Positions 8,800 through 17,981 of a stretch of 64,000 nt of DNA are shown here, in pieces. Under the pieces are notes generated by a model. That model was not told where the DNA came from and ran no database searches. It saw only the letters and a program-made list of their open reading frames with translations. The stretch covers positions 2,604,001-2,668,000 of the forward strand of contig NZ_CP073697.1 of NCBI RefSeq assembly GCF_025264665.1, given 5' to 3'. The translations under genes were made by a program, and so were the position numbers. Positions within the stretch are counted from its first letter, which is position 1, and every line of letters begins with the position of its first letter. This DNA comes from Edaphobacter flagellatus. GTDB taxonomy: Bacteria > Acidobacteriota > Terriglobia > Terriglobales > Acidobacteriaceae.

Positions 8800-10056
8800 A
8801 TGCAGACACGACGCAGATTTCTGATGAATGGCGCGGCTTCGCTGATAGCGCTTGATGGCTGGAGAAACTCCTCCCTGCTGGCTGAAGGTAAAGGCGATGT
8901 GCTGTCGCCGTGGAAGCCGGGGATGTTGGACATCCATCACATTTCGACCGGACGTGGAAACTCAGCGTTGATGGTGATGCCGGACGGCACGACCATGCTG
9001 ATCGACGCAGGCGCGTTGAACAGAAATACGCCGTATGTGATCGATCCGAAACCGGATGGCTCACGGCGTCCGGGCGAGTGGATCGGCCGTTACATCCAGC
9101 GACAGTTGAAAGCGGCGGGACTCAATGGCGTGGATGCGTTTATGAACACGCATCTGCATGACGATCATTTGGGAGAACTGACGCCAGAGTGCCCCGACGC
9201 TCCGGGTGGCGGCTACAAGCTGACGGGAATCACCGATGTGGCGGCACTGGTGCCTATACGCCGGTTTGTCGATCGTGGCTGGCCGGACTACAACTATCCC
9301 GCTCCTGTTGATGCTCCGTTTGTGAAGAACTACCGCGCATTTCTTGCTGCGCAGGTAAAGGCAGGTCGCACGGTAGAGCGATTCAAGCCGGGATCGAATA
9401 CGCAGTTCGGACTGATGCAACGTGCCGGAAGTTACAAGAACTTCGAGATACGCAATCTGATTGCGAACGGCGAAATATGGACGGGAGAAGGCTCGTCGAC
9501 GAAGAAGCTGTTTCCTGACGTTGCTGGAATGAAGGCTGCAGACCTGCCCTCGGAGAACTGCTGCTCCTGCGCGATCCGGGTGCGTTACGGCAAATTCGCC
9601 TACTACACCGGTGGCGACCTGCCTTCAGGTACGAACTACGGCAGTGATCCGTGGCGTGATGTGGAGACGCCAACAGCACAAATGTGCGGACCGGTAAGTG
9701 TGGCGGTGATGAACCATCATGGCTACTTCGATGCGGACGGCCCGGGCTATCTGCGCACGCTGCGGCCGAGAGCCCTGGTGATCATGGCGTGGGATTCCGC
9801 GCATCCAACGGTGAATACGCTGGCCGGTGTCTATAGCAAGTCGATTTATCCCGGCGAGCGCGATGTGTTCGCAACGGCTCTGAAGCCGGAGCTGAAGATT
9901 ACGAACAAACGTACAGCGGATTTCAAAAGCTCAAACGGTCATGTAGTGGTGCGTGTCGAAGAAGGCGGCGAGCGCTTCAGAATCGCCGTAGTGAGCAATG
10001 CCGACGAGTCCAACCGCGTGATGAGCAGCTTTGGGCCATATGTGAGTATGGGTTGA
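8800..10056 (+). CDS. Tat-exported metallo-beta-lactamase-fold hydrolase (ComEC-like domain)
   Basis: About 418 residues. The N-terminus MQTRRRFLMNG looks like a twin-arginine signal. The metallo-beta-lactamase core shows LMVMPDGTTMLIDAG, the metal motif THLHDDHLGEL (HxHxDH), VAVMNHHGYFD and MAWDSAHPTV. These are the usual positions of zinc ligands in this superfamily. The arrangement resembles the competence ComEC hydrolase domain and related secreted proteins, but no ComEC membrane core is present. An insertion of about 100 residues (Pro/Tyr/Lys-rich) separates the first motifs. An ATG three codons upstream (8791) is possible. Substrate is unknown; phosphodiester or lactone hydrolysis is typical for the fold. 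Confidence 0.8.
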   Translation: MQTRRRFLMNGAASLIALDGWRNSSLLAEGKGDVLSPWKPGMLDIHHISTGRGNSALMVMPDGTTMLIDAGALNRNTPYVIDPKPDGSRRPGEWIGRYIQRQLKAAGLNGVDAFMNTHLHDDHLGELTPECPDAPGGGYKLTGITDVAALVPIRRFVDRGWPDYNYPAPVDAPFVKNYRAFLAAQVKAGRTVERFKPGSNTQFGLMQRAGSYKNFEIRNLIANGEIWTGEGSSTKKLFPDVAGMKAADLPSENCCSCAIRVRYGKFAYYTGGDLPSGTNYGSDPWRDVETPTAQMCGPVSVAVMNHHGYFDADGPGYLRTLRPRALVIMAWDSAHPTVNTLAGVYSKSIYPGERDVFATALKPELKITNKRTADFKSSNGHVVVRVEEGGERFRIAVVSNADESNRVMSSFGPYVSMG

Positions 10057-10176
10057 ATTCGTAAGTGCCAGCGGTTGCAACTGGACTATATACTTGTCTG
10101 ACCAATCGCAGGTGTCTCCGATTCAGGCGCTGGCGTTTCAGAAAGTTTTCAGGCAAAGGGGCTGACGATACCGGGA

Positions 10177-11034
10177 ATGTCGAAGACTCCAGCGATTCTG
10201 CTGTCGGCAGCAAGCCTTCTCTGTGCCACGATCGTCTCGCTTGGCGTTCATGCGAAGCCGGTCTCGGCCCATATGCAGGAGCCTAACCTGCAACGCGATA
10301 CGCAAGCCCCGTCGACCAACCGTTCGCATGTCTTTCTTGGTCTGGGCCGCGAGCCGGACGCGGCGGCGGCCAAACGCGGCGGCCCTCTGTACAAGCAGAA
10401 CTGCTCGGCCTGCCATGGTGAAAGTGCACGCGGCGGAATAGGTCCAAATCTGGTGCGCTCGGTGTTGGTGCTGCACGACGATTCAGACGAAGAGATCAGC
10501 CGCGTTATTGAAAAAGGGCGAGCGGGAACCAGCATGCCACCCTTCCCCAGTCTGTCGGCGACAGATCGCCGCGACATTGCCGAGTATCTGCATTGGGAGA
10601 TCGAGCAGGCGGCGAACCGCGGCCTCTATAAAAATGCCGATACGATGTCGAGCGGCGATGCGGAGAAGGGCAAGTCGTTCTTCGCGGCCAACTGCGCGAA
10701 CTGCCATTCGACGACGGGCGACCTCGCACACATTGCGACAAAGTATCCGCAGCCCGCGGCGATGCTGGCGCGCATCGCATGGCCCACAAGCCGCATGGCT
10801 CCTCGTCAGGCGACGGTAACGACGCCCGATGGCCAAAAATTAACAGGAACGCTCGCGCACTACGACGACTTTGAGACGACGCTGAAGGCAGGCGACGGTA
10901 AAACAACCACCTGGGCGACCGATACCGTCAATGTGGATATCTCCGACAAGCTTGCCGGTCATCGCGCTCTCCTGCCGAAGTATTCCGACGACGATCTGCA
11001 CAACCTTACCCGTTATCTGCTGACACTGAAATGA
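10177..11034 (+). CDS. Periplasmic c-type cytochrome with two CXXCH sites and inserted beta domain
   Basis: Exported cytochrome of 285 residues. Heme site 1 is CSACHGES near residue 74, with a likely axial Met in MPPFPSLS; heme site 2 is CANCHSTTGDLAH. Between the second heme site and the last helix lies a segment of about 60 residues (TVTTPDGQKLTGTLAHYDDF) that looks like a small beta barrel, and the chain ends YSDDDLHNLTRYLLTLK, the closing cytochrome helix. The stop overlaps the start of the quinoprotein gene (ATGA), strong evidence of translational coupling. The likely role is to take electrons from the quinoprotein in the periplasm; this is inferred from context. Confidence 0.88.
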   Translation: MSKTPAILLSAASLLCATIVSLGVHAKPVSAHMQEPNLQRDTQAPSTNRSHVFLGLGREPDAAAAKRGGPLYKQNCSACHGESARGGIGPNLVRSVLVLHDDSDEEISRVIEKGRAGTSMPPFPSLSATDRRDIAEYLHWEIEQAANRGLYKNADTMSSGDAEKGKSFFAANCANCHSTTGDLAHIATKYPQPAAMLARIAWPTSRMAPRQATVTTPDGQKLTGTLAHYDDFETTLKAGDGKTTTWATDTVNVDISDKLAGHRALLPKYSDDDLHNLTRYLLTLK

Positions 11035-12668
11035 AGCTGACTCGACTTCGATCGCTTGCACTTGCCGCCCTGCTCTCGGCCCCAGCACTGGCCGTGCAGA
11101 GTCTGGCCGCGCAGACCTTAGACCCGAAGACGCTGACACTCTTTCATCAGCCTGCCGATGTGTGGCCGACGTATCACGGCGATTATTCGGGCCGTCGGTT
11201 CAGCGAGATCACGCAGATCAACCAGAAGAACATCGCGCAGTTGAAGACGAAGTGGAAATACAAGATCACCGGTATCCCTCCGCTGCGTGGTTCGGGCCCG
11301 CTGGTCATCAAATCGACGCCACTGATGGTGGATGGCGTGCTTTACTTCACGATTCCCGATCACGTCTTCGCCGTCGACGCGCGCACTGGCAAGGAGAAGT
11401 GGCGGTTCGATTTTGAGGATCACGGTGGACACGTGCTGGGTCAGCGCGGCGTAGGCATGTACGGCAAGTGGATCTACTTCCTTACGCCCGACGGCTGGTT
11501 CATCTCGCTCGACTCAGCAACCGGCAAGGAGCGCTGGCGCAAGAAGGTCGCCGACGAGAAGTTGCAGTACTTCACGACGATGGCCGCGGTGATTGTGAAG
11601 AACCACGTCATTATCGGCATCGGCGGCGATGCGATGGACGTGCGCGGCTATCTCGAATCGCGCGACCCCGAGACGGGCGAGCTGCAGTGGCAGTGGTGGG
11701 CGGAGCCGCTGAAGATGGGCGATCCCGGTTCGGAGACCTGGCCGAATCAGGCGGCAATGGATCATGGCGGCGGTATGACATGGTTGCCTGGCACATATGA
11801 TCCTGAGCTGAATTTAATCTACTGGGGCACCGGTAACACGAATCCGGTCTTCGCCGGACAGGGACGCAAGGGCGCGAATCTTTATACCGACTCGATCGTT
11901 GCGTTGAACCCCGACACCGGCAAGCTGGCATGGTACTTCCAGGCTTCGCCACACGACACGCACGACTGGGACAATGTCGAGACGCCCGTGCTCTTTGACA
12001 TGGAGATCGACGGCAAGCCGCGCAAACTCCTTGCTCAAGCCGCGCGTTGCGGATACTTTTTCGTGCTCGACCGCACCAATGGCAAGTACCTGGTCTCGAA
12101 GCCGTTTACGAAGACAGCCAACTGGGCGAAGGGTATCGACGAGCGTGGCCAGCCGATTCCGGATCCCGGCAAAGAACCTCACGTAGACGGCTCGATGGTA
12201 GACATCGCAACAGGAGGCGCGACGAACTGGCCTCCGCCAAGCTACAGTCCGCAGACACAACTTTTCTACGTGAATGCAAGCGAAGGCTACAGCGTTGCGT
12301 ATCTCTACGACACCTCGTCCGATCCGCAGGGGTACGGCGGAGGCAGCTCCGGCTGGTTCGATCCTGCGTCGTCGTTGATTGCGCTCGATGTGAAGACCGG
12401 CGACGTAAAGTGGAAGCATACGGCGAAGGGTCTCGGCGGGGAAGGCGGTATGTCGGGCGGCATTCTGACAACGGGTGGCGGTCTGCTGTTTACCGGCGAC
12501 TCGCGACGTCTGGCTGCCTTCGATTCCGCGAATGGAAAGATTCTCTGGTCAGAGAAGCTGGACTCCAGCATGAGCAATGGGCCTTCAACCTGGGTGCTCG
12601 ACGGCAAACAAAATGTAATCGTTGGTGCGGGCGATACGTTGTACGCGCTGACATTGGATGGAAAATAA
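11031..12668 (+). CDS. PQQ-dehydrogenase-family quinoprotein 1, altered active site
   Basis: Exported eight-bladed propeller protein of 545 residues related to PQQ-dependent alcohol dehydrogenases (VWPTYHGDYSGRRFSEIT, GTYDPELNLIYWGTGN, SPHDTHDWD, W-docking repeats such as DARTGKEKWRF). It lacks a fused cytochrome c domain; its partner is the overlapping upstream gene. Key residues differ from methanol dehydrogenase: the RPGDN catalytic-Asp motif reads RKGAN (Ala282), the Ca2+-ligand Glu in GAELGVRG is Ala in GDAMDVRG, and the vicinal Cys-Cys before NRGV is missing (HVLGQRGV). I recall such acidobacterial proteins being called 'acido-empty' quinoproteins because many hosts lack PQQ synthesis. 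Redox activity with PQQ is therefore uncertain. Confidence 0.87.
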   Translation: MKLTRLRSLALAALLSAPALAVQSLAAQTLDPKTLTLFHQPADVWPTYHGDYSGRRFSEITQINQKNIAQLKTKWKYKITGIPPLRGSGPLVIKSTPLMVDGVLYFTIPDHVFAVDARTGKEKWRFDFEDHGGHVLGQRGVGMYGKWIYFLTPDGWFISLDSATGKERWRKKVADEKLQYFTTMAAVIVKNHVIIGIGGDAMDVRGYLESRDPETGELQWQWWAEPLKMGDPGSETWPNQAAMDHGGGMTWLPGTYDPELNLIYWGTGNTNPVFAGQGRKGANLYTDSIVALNPDTGKLAWYFQASPHDTHDWDNVETPVLFDMEIDGKPRKLLAQAARCGYFFVLDRTNGKYLVSKPFTKTANWAKGIDERGQPIPDPGKEPHVDGSMVDIATGGATNWPPPSYSPQTQLFYVNASEGYSVAYLYDTSSDPQGYGGGSSGWFDPASSLIALDVKTGDVKWKHTAKGLGGEGGMSGGILTTGGGLLFTGDSRRLAAFDSANGKILWSEKLDSSMSNGPSTWVLDGKQNVIVGAGDTLYALTLDGK

Positions 12669-12684
12669 AGGGAGCACGACGACG

Positions 12685-13491
12685 ATGCGGAGAGTGATGC
12701 TGTTGTGCGGTGGTCTGGCTGTAGCCGCTGCGGCTGCGTGGATAGGTGAGAGTGTCTCTTCGCCGCGCGCCGAGGTTCACGCGGCGCAGGCTGCGCCTGC
12801 TGCAACGCCGGAGATGTTGGCAAAGATTGCCGAGGGTAGTTCGCAGTTTCAGCAGAAGTGTTCTTTCTGCCACGGACGCGATGCCGGCGGCGGCGAAACC
12901 GGCCCGGACCTTACACGATCGAAGCTCGTACTTGAAGATGTGAATGGCAACAAGATCGGTGAGGTCGTGCGAACAGGCCGTGCGGGCAAGATGCCTCCAT
13001 TCGATCTTTCCAGCGCAGAGATGGACGCCATTGCGGCCTTCATTCACGCGCAGCAGGCCAAGGCGAAGGCCGAGGGCGGACGCCGTGGCGTCAACGTCGA
13101 AGATCTGCAAACGGGCAATGTAGCTGAAGGCAAGGCGTACTTCGAAGGCGCAGGCACCTGCGCGAAGTGCCACTCGGCCACCGGTGATCTCGCGCACATT
13201 GCGACGAAGTACCAGGGCCTGCAGCTTGAGCAGCACATGCTCTATCCGCGCGATGCGAAGAGCAAGGCGACGGTAACGCTGCCCTCAGGCCAGGTGGTTA
13301 GTGGAACCGTCCAGTTGCATGACGAGTTCTTTCTCGGCATTGTGTTGGCCGACGGGACCTATCGTTCGTGGCCGGTGGACAAGATCAAGTACACCATCGA
13401 CGCTCCGCACGAGGCACACGCCAAGCTGTTTCCTCATTACACCGATGCGGACATCCACAACCTGATGGCATACCTGCAGACGCTGCGCTAA
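12685..13491 (+). CDS. Periplasmic c-type cytochrome 2 with two CXXCH sites and inserted beta domain
   Basis: Second cytochrome of the cluster, about 268 residues with signal peptide. Heme sites are CSFCHGRDAGGG and CAKCHSATGDLAH; a likely axial Met is in KMPPFDLSS. As in the first copy, a beta segment (TVTLPSGQVVSGTVQLHDEF, TYRSWPVDKIKYTID) is placed between the second heme site and the final helix (YTDADIHNLMAYLQTLR), so the two cytochromes are paralogues. The frame is open from an ATG at 12658 that overlaps the quinoprotein stop, but the ATG at 12685 gives a normal signal peptide and is preceded by aaaggga. It lies between the two quinoprotein genes. Confidence 0.87.
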   Translation: MRRVMLLCGGLAVAAAAAWIGESVSSPRAEVHAAQAAPAATPEMLAKIAEGSSQFQQKCSFCHGRDAGGGETGPDLTRSKLVLEDVNGNKIGEVVRTGRAGKMPPFDLSSAEMDAIAAFIHAQQAKAKAEGGRRGVNVEDLQTGNVAEGKAYFEGAGTCAKCHSATGDLAHIATKYQGLQLEQHMLYPRDAKSKATVTLPSGQVVSGTVQLHDEFFLGIVLADGTYRSWPVDKIKYTIDAPHEAHAKLFPHYTDADIHNLMAYLQTLR

Positions 13492-13508
13492 CGAGCGAGA
13501 GAGAACAC

Positions 13509-15044
13509 ATGATGAACACATGGAAGAGCAAAGTTTGTGTTTGGACGCTGGCATTCGGCTCTGCTTCGGCTGCTGTTGCACAGTTACCGGACCAGGCAAC
13601 GCTGCTGCATCCCGGTGCTGACAGCTGGCCGACCTATCACGGTGACTACACCGGCCAACGGCACAGCAAGTTGACGCAGATCACGCCGAAGAATGTCGGC
13701 TCGCTGACGCTCGCATGGGCGTTTCAGACTCGCTCGCAAATGGAACTGAAGTCCTCGCCGTTGCTCGTCGACGGTATCCTTTATTTCTCTGTGCCCGATA
13801 GTGTCTTTGCTGTCGATGCGCGCTCGGGCCATCTGGTTTGGCACTACACGTATCCGCCGAACAAGGGATCGCACATCGGGCAGCGTGGTGTGGCGGCGTA
13901 CAAAGGATCGATCTACTTCCTCTCGCCCGATTGCCATCTGGTCGCGCTCGATGCCAAGACCGGCAAGGAGCGCTGGCGCGTCGAGATCGGCGATGTGGCG
14001 AAGGGATACTGGACATCGATGGCTCCGCTCGTCGTCGGCAATCATGTGATGGTTGGCGTTTCGGGCGACTTCGACAATCTGCGCGGCTACATGAAGTCCT
14101 TCGATGCCGAGACAGGCAAGGAGCAGTGGACTTGGTATTCGACTCCCGCCGACCGCACCGGCGGCATGACGTGGATGACCGGGACCTATGATCCCGACCT
14201 GAACCTTGTCTACTGGGGTACTGGCAACCCGACGCCTGTGCTGACCGCCGTAACGCGCCCCGGCGATGGGGCAAACACATGTAGCATCGTCGCGCTGAAC
14301 CCAGACACGGGCCAGCTTGCGTGGTCGTTCTCCGTCTCGCCGCACGACACACACGATTGGGATGCCACCGAGGTTCCGGTACTGATCGACGGGCCGTTCC
14401 AGGGACAGCAAAAAAAGATGCTGATCCAGGCCTCGCGCAACGGCTATTTCGTCGTGCTTGATCGCACGAACGGCAAGTCGCTGCTGACAACTCCCTATAG
14501 TCCGGTGAACTGGTCGCTCGGTCTCGACAAGGATGGCCGGCCGATTCCGAATCCCGCGAAAGATCCTGCTCCCGACGGACGTCTCATTGCGCCTGACGAG
14601 GGCGGAGCCACCAACTTCCGCTCGCCCAGCTTCGACCCCAAGACCGGCTTGCTCATCGTTCCCGCGCGCGAGGCGTACAGCATCTACTTTTCGAAGCCCG
14701 CCGATGGCACCTACGGCTGGTCCGGAGCCGACTATGGCGTGTGGGAGAAAGGCGTCCTCAAGGCGATCGACTATCGCACTGGCAAGATTCGTTGGGAGCA
14801 TGAGACAGGCGTCAGCACGACCTCTGGTATTTTGACGACCGACTCGGGCATCACTTTTACCGGCGATTTTCACGACAACGCGTTGGCTCTGAACACTGCC
14901 GACGGCAAGACGCTGTGGCATGCCAACACCGGCGCGATGATCTCAACCTCGCCGACAACCTACGAGCTCGACGGCAGACAGTATGTACTGACCGGCAGTG
15001 GTGGGGTGCTCTTCGCCTGGACGCTGCCCGAAGGTACGAAGTAG
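13509..15044 (+). CDS. PQQ-dehydrogenase-family quinoprotein 2
   Basis: Second quinoprotein, 511 residues, with signal peptide (FGSASAAVAQ). Shared family patterns: SWPTYHGDYTGQRHSKLTQI, GMTWMTGTYDPDLNLVYWG, SPHDTHDWD. Here the catalytic-Asp motif is kept as RPGDG (Asp253), unlike quinoprotein 1. The Ca2+-ligand Glu position is Phe (SGDFDNLRG), and the vicinal Cys pair is also missing (SHIGQRGV). The frame runs open upstream to 13368 inside the cytochrome gene; the start at 13509 follows gagagaac and gives a proper signal peptide. Its presence next to its own cytochrome suggests the four genes arose by duplication of a two-gene unit. Confidence 0.87.
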   Translation: MMNTWKSKVCVWTLAFGSASAAVAQLPDQATLLHPGADSWPTYHGDYTGQRHSKLTQITPKNVGSLTLAWAFQTRSQMELKSSPLLVDGILYFSVPDSVFAVDARSGHLVWHYTYPPNKGSHIGQRGVAAYKGSIYFLSPDCHLVALDAKTGKERWRVEIGDVAKGYWTSMAPLVVGNHVMVGVSGDFDNLRGYMKSFDAETGKEQWTWYSTPADRTGGMTWMTGTYDPDLNLVYWGTGNPTPVLTAVTRPGDGANTCSIVALNPDTGQLAWSFSVSPHDTHDWDATEVPVLIDGPFQGQQKKMLIQASRNGYFVVLDRTNGKSLLTTPYSPVNWSLGLDKDGRPIPNPAKDPAPDGRLIAPDEGGATNFRSPSFDPKTGLLIVPAREAYSIYFSKPADGTYGWSGADYGVWEKGVLKAIDYRTGKIRWEHETGVSTTSGILTTDSGITFTGDFHDNALALNTADGKTLWHANTGAMISTSPTTYELDGRQYVLTGSGGVLFAWTLPEGTK

Positions 15045-15069
15045 CACCCCGAAATTGAAGTATCGAAGT

Positions 15070-15951
15070 TCACTTTTCCGGCCGATCGAGGAAGTCCTCG
15101 GCGGCAGTAATGGTGAAGTTTCCTTTGCAGGCAAGTACTACATGGCCGCAGCCAGGAATGATTGCCAGCTCTCCTTTGGGCAATAGCTGGAATAGCTCTA
15201 CGATCTTCGTGATCTGGTTGTATGGGTCGTGATCGCCTGCGACGATCAGGGTTGGAGCCTGGATCGACTGAATCTGCGCATCGGTCACGTAAACGGGGCC
15301 CGACTCCATAGTGTTCACACGATCGACGAACTCCAGCCATCGCTCTGGCTGAGGCATCAGCTTCTTCCGGGCAGAGACAAAATCAGGTGAATCCCTTTCC
15401 ACGTCGGAGGCCTTGGCATCTTTGAACTCCTTCTGCGCGCCGGGAGTCCAATCGGCAAACTTTCGAGGCCCACCGATGGCCACCAGTCGCCGTATCAGCT
15501 CCGGATGCCCACTGGCGAGCTCGTAGGATGTTACGGCGCCATCGCTGAATCCCAGCACATCTACCTTGCCATTTGTCTCATGGCGGATAACAGCGAAGGC
15601 ATCCCTGGCAAGCAGCGCGTAGGAGAAGGGTTCTGCTCCTATCTCCGATCGGCCATGACCGCGCGTAGCGATCGCAATCACGCGACGATGCTTGCTCAAT
15701 TCGCCGATCAGCTCATTGAACTCTTCGATGTATCCATACAATCCGCCATGCAGCAGCACGAGCGGAGTTCCACCGTTCCCATAAGTCTCGTAGTAGATAT
15801 TGACGTCATCCGCGTGCAGATAATGTCCTGCTGCCGGATTCGCTCCATACGGAACCGCGCCTGCCTTGGTTTGTGCGTGCGCACAGCACGAGATCACGGC
15901 GGCAATAATCGCTGTGCACATGCTTATTTTTACGTTTCGATATTGGCTCAC
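15070..15951 (-). CDS. Exported alpha/beta hydrolase
   Basis: Alpha/beta-hydrolase of 293 residues with an N-terminal signal peptide (AIIAAVISCCAHAQT). It shows the oxyanion-hole HGG in LVLLHGGLYGY, the nucleophile elbow GFSDGA, an acid in AGDHDPYNQ and the catalytic His in IPGCGHVVL. A GTG start at 15951 is chosen because a perfect aggagg lies six bases upstream; the ATG at 15921 would remove the basic n-region of the signal peptide and has no such site. Substrate unknown; esterase, lipase or proline-iminopeptidase-like activities occur in the family. It converges on the quinoprotein cluster, 25 bases from its stop. Confidence 0.85.
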   Translation of the reverse strand: MSQYRNVKISMCTAIIAAVISCCAHAQTKAGAVPYGANPAAGHYLHADDVNIYYETYGNGGTPLVLLHGGLYGYIEEFNELIGELSKHRRVIAIATRGHGRSEIGAEPFSYALLARDAFAVIRHETNGKVDVLGFSDGAVTSYELASGHPELIRRLVAIGGPRKFADWTPGAQKEFKDAKASDVERDSPDFVSARKKLMPQPERWLEFVDRVNTMESGPVYVTDAQIQSIQAPTLIVAGDHDPYNQITKIVELFQLLPKGELAIIPGCGHVVLACKGNFTITAAEDFLDRPEK

Positions 15952-16037
15952 AAACTTCCTCCTCGGACGGCCATCGTCCAATGAAATCTCAACGTTCGGG
16001 AAGGTCGAGTCAGCTTCGCAAGAAGGAGCCTTCGTCG

Positions 16038-17981
16038 CTAAGGGCGCTGACCGTGATTGGTGGGCTTGATGGGAGTTGCGACGGGAGTTGCTGCGCCAAC
16101 CAGCTCCGTGACGGAATTGTAGGTGAAGTTCGAGACCCACACATTGCCGGAGGGGTCAATGGCGATGCCGCGCGGGCCGCTGATACCGACGTTGACTCCC
16201 TGTGCCGTATAGCTGTCGGTTCCCAAGCCGATGGAGGGCGAGAGCGCTGTGCCGTCCGAGGCGAACTCCGAGATGGAGTTGCCATCGCGATTGACGACCC
16301 AGACGCGATTGGCCCCATCGATGGCGATGCCTGCCGGCCCTTTGAGCCCACCGCCGGTGTAGCCGGATGCAGGCGAAAGCAACGAGCCGTTGGGATCGGC
16401 TTTGCCGAGCGTGCTGTTGCGGGCAGAGGCGAACCAGACGTTGTCGGAAGAATCGATAGCGACGGGAGTGAGGTCGTTTCCGCTGGCAGCCGTGAGTGAC
16501 TGCGTGAATTTCGCGGGTGCCGAAGAGGGCGTCAGATGGTACAGCGAGCCGCCATGGCCCAGCGTCCATGCCGAACCATTCGATGCGATGGCAATGCCGG
16601 AAGTATAGGCGTCCGTAGCGAAGCTGGAGGTCTGGGAGCCCGAGGAGCTAAAGACGTTGGTGTGGTCCGTGCCGGAGACCCACAGATTGCCTGCCGTGTC
16701 GAAGGCCGGGAAGAAGCACGTCGCCGCGCAGGCAAAAGCCGTGGAGCTAAGAGGCGTGCCGTTGTTGTCATAGCGCGAGACGGTCGCCGCATTCGGAATG
16801 AAGTTGACGACCCAGGGATCGTCCTGGGAATCGATGGCGACGGCGAAGGGCTGTTTGATACCGCCACCGTTCCATGCATAGACGACGTTGCCAAGCGGGT
16901 CGAACTTGGTGATATTGTCCGAAGCATAGCCAGGGACCCAGAGATTGCCTTGCGAGTCTACGGCCGGGAAGTAAGGTCCGGGCATGTTGTCGGAGAAGAA
17001 GGTGATCGACAGCGTCCAGTCGTTGGGTGCTGCACTGAGCGTCGGTTGATACGGCGAGGTCGCCGAAGCAAGCGTAAAGAGCGCCGGCACGTTGAGCGCG
17101 GGGTTATGCGCCATGTTCAGCACGGCCTGCGCCGTGTTGGACGGAGCCGGAACCGAGGTGGAGGGCCGTGTGTTCGAGAAGAGACTGACGCAGGCCGCAT
17201 TGCTGCCGGTGGAGTTGACGCAGGGCACGAGAAGGTTGGCGATGGCGTTGATCTTGGCCTGCGGGATAAATCCGTTGCCGGAGTCGTTATTGGCTTTTGC
17301 TACGCCGCTTTCGAGATCGACAAGATTGTTATAGGCGGCGAAGGCGTTGGCCAGCCCGCGCTTCGCGTTGGCCGAAGGACCAGAGGCGACATGCGTCGGA
17401 TCTGACATGAATCCGGCCAGCGCATAGGCTGTGGAGACCGTGGTGACCTCATTAATCGTGAAGGCCGAGATCGCACCGGCAAAGTTCCCCGAAGCCGGGC
17501 AGGTGCCGAAGACGGCAAACATGCCGATAACCGGGTTATTGGCTCCGCTGCCGGGGTTTCCATTCGAGGCGTAAACGTAGACCTGGTCTCCGGGCGTGCA
17601 GCTGTAAAGTCCGGTGAAGCTAAAGGCCCCGGTGCTGGAGCTGGTGACATAGGCCCCGGTAGCGTCCACGGAGACACCAGAGCCCGCGGGGTTCAGCAGC
17701 GAGATACTGCTCCCGCCCCAGGCGGAGGTATTCGCCGCGAAGAGATAGATGTGGGCGCCGACAATATATTGCTTGCCGCCAAGTGATGTTCCGTCCGTGC
17801 TTTGAGCGGTGGTAAACAGTGTGCCGACGGTGGTCGTGGAGTTCGAACCGCCAGGAGCCGTGGGTGTGGTGACAGGGGCACTCGCCGCAGGTCGCGTAGG
17901 CGGATTGCCGCAGCCGATGAAGGCAACGGCGACCAGTGCAGGCATTAGGGTCCGGCGCAGAAATTGGAAGGAGAGAACCAA
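16038..17981 (-). CDS. NHL/virginiamycin-lyase-like beta-propeller lipoprotein
   Basis: About 647 residues. The N-terminus has a lipoprotein signal (VAVAFIGCGNP, lipobox FIGC), so it is probably anchored in the outer membrane. The first 330 residues are a Ser/Thr/Ala-rich domain without known motifs. The C-terminal half has propeller repeats each carrying a pattern like AVDSQGNLWVPGYASDNIT, AIDSSDNVWFASAR and AIDPSGNVWVSNF, typical of NHL or Vgb-like propellers. Initiation is uncertain: the long frame begins with TTG at 17981; an ATG at 17945 would shorten it by 12 residues and still leave the signal. Similar large propeller lipoproteins are common in soil Acidobacteriota. No function can be assigned. 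Confidence 0.78.
   Translation of the reverse strand: MVLSFQFLRRTLMPALVAVAFIGCGNPPTRPAASAPVTTPTAPGGSNSTTTVGTLFTTAQSTDGTSLGGKQYIVGAHIYLFAANTSAWGGSSISLLNPAGSGVSVDATGAYVTSSSTGAFSFTGLYSCTPGDQVYVYASNGNPGSGANNPVIGMFAVFGTCPASGNFAGAISAFTINEVTTVSTAYALAGFMSDPTHVASGPSANAKRGLANAFAAYNNLVDLESGVAKANNDSGNGFIPQAKINAIANLLVPCVNSTGSNAACVSLFSNTRPSTSVPAPSNTAQAVLNMAHNPALNVPALFTLASATSPYQPTLSAAPNDWTLSITFFSDNMPGPYFPAVDSQGNLWVPGYASDNITKFDPLGNVVYAWNGGGIKQPFAVAIDSQDDPWVVNFIPNAATVSRYDNNGTPLSSTAFACAATCFFPAFDTAGNLWVSGTDHTNVFSSSGSQTSSFATDAYTSGIAIASNGSAWTLGHGGSLYHLTPSSAPAKFTQSLTAASGNDLTPVAIDSSDNVWFASARNSTLGKADPNGSLLSPASGYTGGGLKGPAGIAIDGANRVWVVNRDGNSISEFASDGTALSPSIGLGTDSYTAQGVNVGISGPRGIAIDPSGNVWVSNFTYNSVTELVGAATPVATPIKPTNHGQRP

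Noticed and set aside
13584-14921. 445-codon minus-strand open frame opposite quinoprotein 2
   Set aside because: Shadow of a gene supported by many family motifs.
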